Below, one piece after another: positions 62,122 to 64,000 of a stretch of 64,000 nucleotides of DNA (positions are counted from its first letter, which is position 1; each line of letters starts with the position of its first letter). The stretch is from the NCBI RefSeq assembly GCF_030913705.1, contig NZ_CP133190.1, positions 3,867,501 through 3,931,500 on the forward strand, given 5' to 3'. Origin of the DNA: Anaerocolumna sp. MB42-C2 (GTDB taxonomy: Bacteria > Bacillota > Clostridia > Lachnospirales > Lachnospiraceae). Both the position numbers and the translations under genes were made by a program. The notes under the pieces are model-generated. The model made no database searches. It was not told the origin of the DNA and was given only the letters and a program-made list of their open reading frames with translations.

Positions 62122-62890
62122 ATGTTATATCCTAAAAATAAAGAACAAAAACTGTCACCTGGACTTTTCAATAATCCAACTTCAGAATATAGGGGGAACT
62201 CCATTTTGGGCATGGAACTGGTAAAAACAGCACAGACCGAAGCAGAAGAAAATAAAATGCTATGCTGGTTATACGATGAAGATCGTTGGCCTTCCGGTTC
62301 TGCAGGCGGATATGTGACTAAAAATATTGAAAACAGAGCGAGATTTCTGGTGTTTAGTCCTGAAGGATATTTGGAAGATAAGATAAATGATAAGGACTTC
62401 TCATCATCCGGAAAAGCACAGGGAGGTGGTCTCCGGACGCTTCTGGGAAAATATGAAGTGACTCTTAAAGATGGCTGCCTAACCTCCCGTTCACTGACGA
62501 TTTTGAAGAAACCTTCAGTAAAACTTACGGTGAGAGCTTACTGGAGCATCTTCCCGAACTTTTCTGGGAACTTCCCGAATCAGAAATATCGGTTGCAAGA
62601 TACAGGTACCATGACCACTTGAGTGAAAGGTTTGCCTCTGCTTTTGCCGATACTGTGGGGAACTGGTGTAAAGCGCACAATATCATGCTTACAGGACATA
62701 TGATGGAAGAACCAACTCTTTTTTCTCAGACAAGGGCACTTGGTGATGCCATGAGATCCTACCGTTCCTTTCAACCATACTTGTACCTGCATGTGAAACG
62801 CTTCGATCATCTACTGTAGAAAGACTTGAGGCCTTCAGTAAAGGCGGCGGAAAGGTTATTTTTGCAGGAGAGGCGGCAGTAAGTATTTTT
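62122..62890 (+). pseudogene. Decayed large glycoside hydrolase gene, with internal deletions, truncated by ISL3 fragment
   Basis: ATG 62122 (AGGAG upstream) begins an enzyme with LYDEDRWPSGSAGGYVTK. Near 62500 the frame shifts and the reading continues as FTDDFEETFSKTY, ELFWELPESEISVARYRYHD and LTGHMMEEPTLFSQTRALGD, all typical of a large cytoplasmic glycosidase group. A second break near 62770 leads to TVERLEAFSKGGGKVIFAGE, which should be much further along. The full enzyme would exceed 900 aa; less than a third is left. It closes the operon and ends where IS sequence begins. Confidence 0.8.
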
Positions 62891-63207
62891 GATACTAACC
62901 GTTTTGTCTTTTTGCCATGAGAATCTACAAAATCAAATTTTTCTGCAAAGGTTTTATGACTACATTCCGTATTAGTACAAAACATTTTTCTGGTATTGAT
63001 TAAAAGAATTACTTGCCTATCTTGTATCGGTAAGTCCTGAATTTCACGTTGATACAAAGAATGAACTTTGGACGATGGATTATTACAATACGGACATACT
63101 ACATCCTTTTCAATTGATGCAACTGTGAACACATACTGATTTTCTTTTGATTTACAATCGATACATTCCAGATTCATAGATAATGATTTAATAAGTTCAT
63201 TTATCAT
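62890..63207 (-). pseudogene. ISL3-family transposase, N-terminal fragment
   Basis: About 105 residues are genuine: NELIKSLSMNLECIDCKSKE, VVCPYCNNPSSKVHSLYQRE and RKMFCTNTECSHKTFAEKFD form the N-terminal zinc-finger part of ISL3 transposases. After KKTKRLVSKI the frame runs into the glycosidase remnant read backwards. No DDE domain remains, so it is inactive. Confidence 0.85.
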
Positions 63208-63290
63208 ATATAAGTACCATCCGATTAGATTTATAGTACCTAGAATACACCACTTTATTACAACAATTTCAACTAAGTTTGGAAAGAACC
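62890..63290 (-). mobile_element. ISL3-family insertion sequence, 5' fragment
   Basis: The outer end lies near 63290, where the minus strand begins GGTTCTTTCCAAACTTAG, a typical ISL3 inverted-repeat type. It contains the first part of the transposase gene and stops at the junction with the glycosidase remnant (about 62890). The other end is missing. Confidence 0.75.
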
Positions 63291-63346
63291 TATTGAGCGC
63301 TTACCTTTCTTCACAGCAATTCTATTATAATATCGGTTTTATCCTT

Positions 63347-63638
63347 ACCAAAATGATATATGGTGGAAACAAAAATAATCCCACACAAATAAATAAATAC
63401 AAGCAGCTTTTTAAGTATATGAAAATAGCCCAACCGACGTTTTATTGGTTGGGCTATTTTCATATGTAATATCTGCTCTACTGTCCATCAGAAGCATTAA
63501 AATATCCCATACATGCTCCGTATAACGAATATATTTCTCTTGATAGACATTACCAGCATAACATCACAGGTATAATTAATATAACTGGTATGTCTCGGAT
63601 CTTTTTAACTTTAAAACTTCTTTGCGAAAAACCCTGTT
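63347..63638. repeat. About 290-bp dispersed repeat, copy 2 (uninterrupted)
   Basis: Same orientation as 47842-48129 and nearly identical. Hairpin AATAGCCCAACC/GGTTGGGCTATT (about 63426-63459). Its last 28 bp (63611-63638) correspond to the IS1202-like target site without an insertion. Confidence 0.85.
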
Positions 63639-63761
63639 ATATTTTATCTAAACTAATTTTGGATAGAACTTAGTTAGGGAATAATAATATCTGAGCTAAT
63701 TTAACTTTGTCGTTTTAATAATAATTTATAAGAGTATTACATATTTATCAGTCTCCGTAGT

Positions 63762-63947
63762 TTAGGGATTAGATTTGTTCTTTTTGGCTTCTTCTTGTTC
63801 TTTACGTATTGCTTCAAGCCCTAAGCGTATAAGCTCTACTGTTGCTTCGGAACGGGTTTGAAAGCGACGTTCAAAGCGGAAGTTTTCTATTTTCTCGAAC
63901 AATTCATTATCAACTGAGACGGTATATCGTGGCTTATTTGTAGCCAT
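63762..63947 (-). CDS. Ribbon-helix-helix (CopG/Arc-type) DNA-binding protein
   Basis: 61 aa. PRYTVSVDNELFEKIENFRF forms the strand and first helix, and RSEATVELIRLGLEAIRKEQE the second helix, as in small RHH repressors. GAGGTG lies 7 nt before the ATG at 63947; starts at 63953 or 63986 are less likely. It often works as a plasmid, transposon or toxin-antitoxin regulator; no toxin gene is visible within the window, but the gene's upstream side is cut by the window end. Confidence 0.85.
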   Translation of the reverse strand: MATNKPRYTVSVDNELFEKIENFRFERRFQTRSEATVELIRLGLEAIRKEQEEAKKNKSNP

Positions 63948-64000
63948 ATTCATCACCTCACTTGCGATTATACACCAGTGAACCAAGGAAGTAAAGATGA

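Noticed and set aside
62689..62889. C-terminal part of the minus-strand ORF that starts in the ISL3 transposase
   Set aside because: After the junction it is the reverse complement of the glycosidase remnant, so the apparent fusion is not a real protein.
1..64000. CRISPR array or rRNA operon
   Set aside because: No regularly spaced identical repeats and no rRNA-like conserved stretches were seen on reading the window.

Overview
The window looks like a chromosomal segment of a low-GC, Gram-positive anaerobe, probably a Lachnospiraceae/Clostridia-type Firmicute. The reasons are the AT-rich sequence, strong purine-rich Shine-Dalgarno sites, frequent GTG/TTG starts, a CpsB/CpsC/CpsD-type tyrosine-phosphoregulated polysaccharide system, class D-like sortases, a Firmicute-type AraC/LplB/YtcP/lipoprotein sugar-uptake operon, and IS families common in clostridia. 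The species assignment is inference.

Layout. 1-1703: 3' part of tex with a strong terminator. 2048-13072 (locus A) and 13973-22198 (locus B): two paralogous cell-surface polysaccharide loci. Each has a small or single-gene membrane leader, a polyprenyl-phosphate glycosyl-1-phosphate transferase, PHP-type tyrosine phosphatase(s), a CpsC-like chain-length protein, a CpsD-like tyrosine kinase with a Tyr-rich tail, a secreted Ig-like (BIG2) surface protein, and a three-gene set made of a secreted protein with a C-terminal VIKNTGF + membrane-anchor tail, a class D-like sortase and a membrane protein of unknown function. Gene order differs between the copies. A divergent XRE regulator (13317-13664, minus) lies between them, and clear sigma-A-type promoters precede each locus.

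22880-33698: a very AT-rich serotype-like block for a heteropolysaccharide repeat unit: Alg14/Alg13-like glycosyltransferase pair, two GT32 enzymes, a GT2 enzyme, a Wzy-like polymerase, a Wzx flippase, a pyruvyltransferase, an FrhB-like protein with a separated ferredoxin, and an acyltransferase. Loci A and B would supply initiation, length control and phosphoregulation; this block would supply the unit-specific assembly.

33699-50150: an accessory region with IS21, IS66 and ISNCY (IS1202-like) remnants or elements. It holds a candidate conflict module (Trypco2-domain protein, HELIH metallopeptidase-like protein, frameshift-separated tail), an ANT(6)-like nucleotidyltransferase, an AraC/GyrI-like/ABC-2 drug-export operon, and a string of single-gene enzymes (LUD, GNAT, HD, APH-like kinase, histidine phosphatase). 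Segmental duplications are visible at base level (44829-45032 with 47652-47831; 47842-48129 with 63347-63638).

50214-62890: an oligosaccharide uptake and degradation operon (membrane AraC-type regulator, two LplB/YtcP-type permeases, solute-binding lipoprotein, beta-helix protein, deacetylase-like protein, 2-hydroxyacid dehydrogenase, sugar isomerase-like protein). It ends in a decayed glycosidase gene cut by an ISL3 fragment. The window closes with a small ribbon-helix-helix gene on the minus strand.

The two most interesting items are the duplicated VIKNTGF-protein/sortase/membrane-protein set embedded in tyrosine-kinase polysaccharide loci, and the Trypco2 plus HExxH protein pair.
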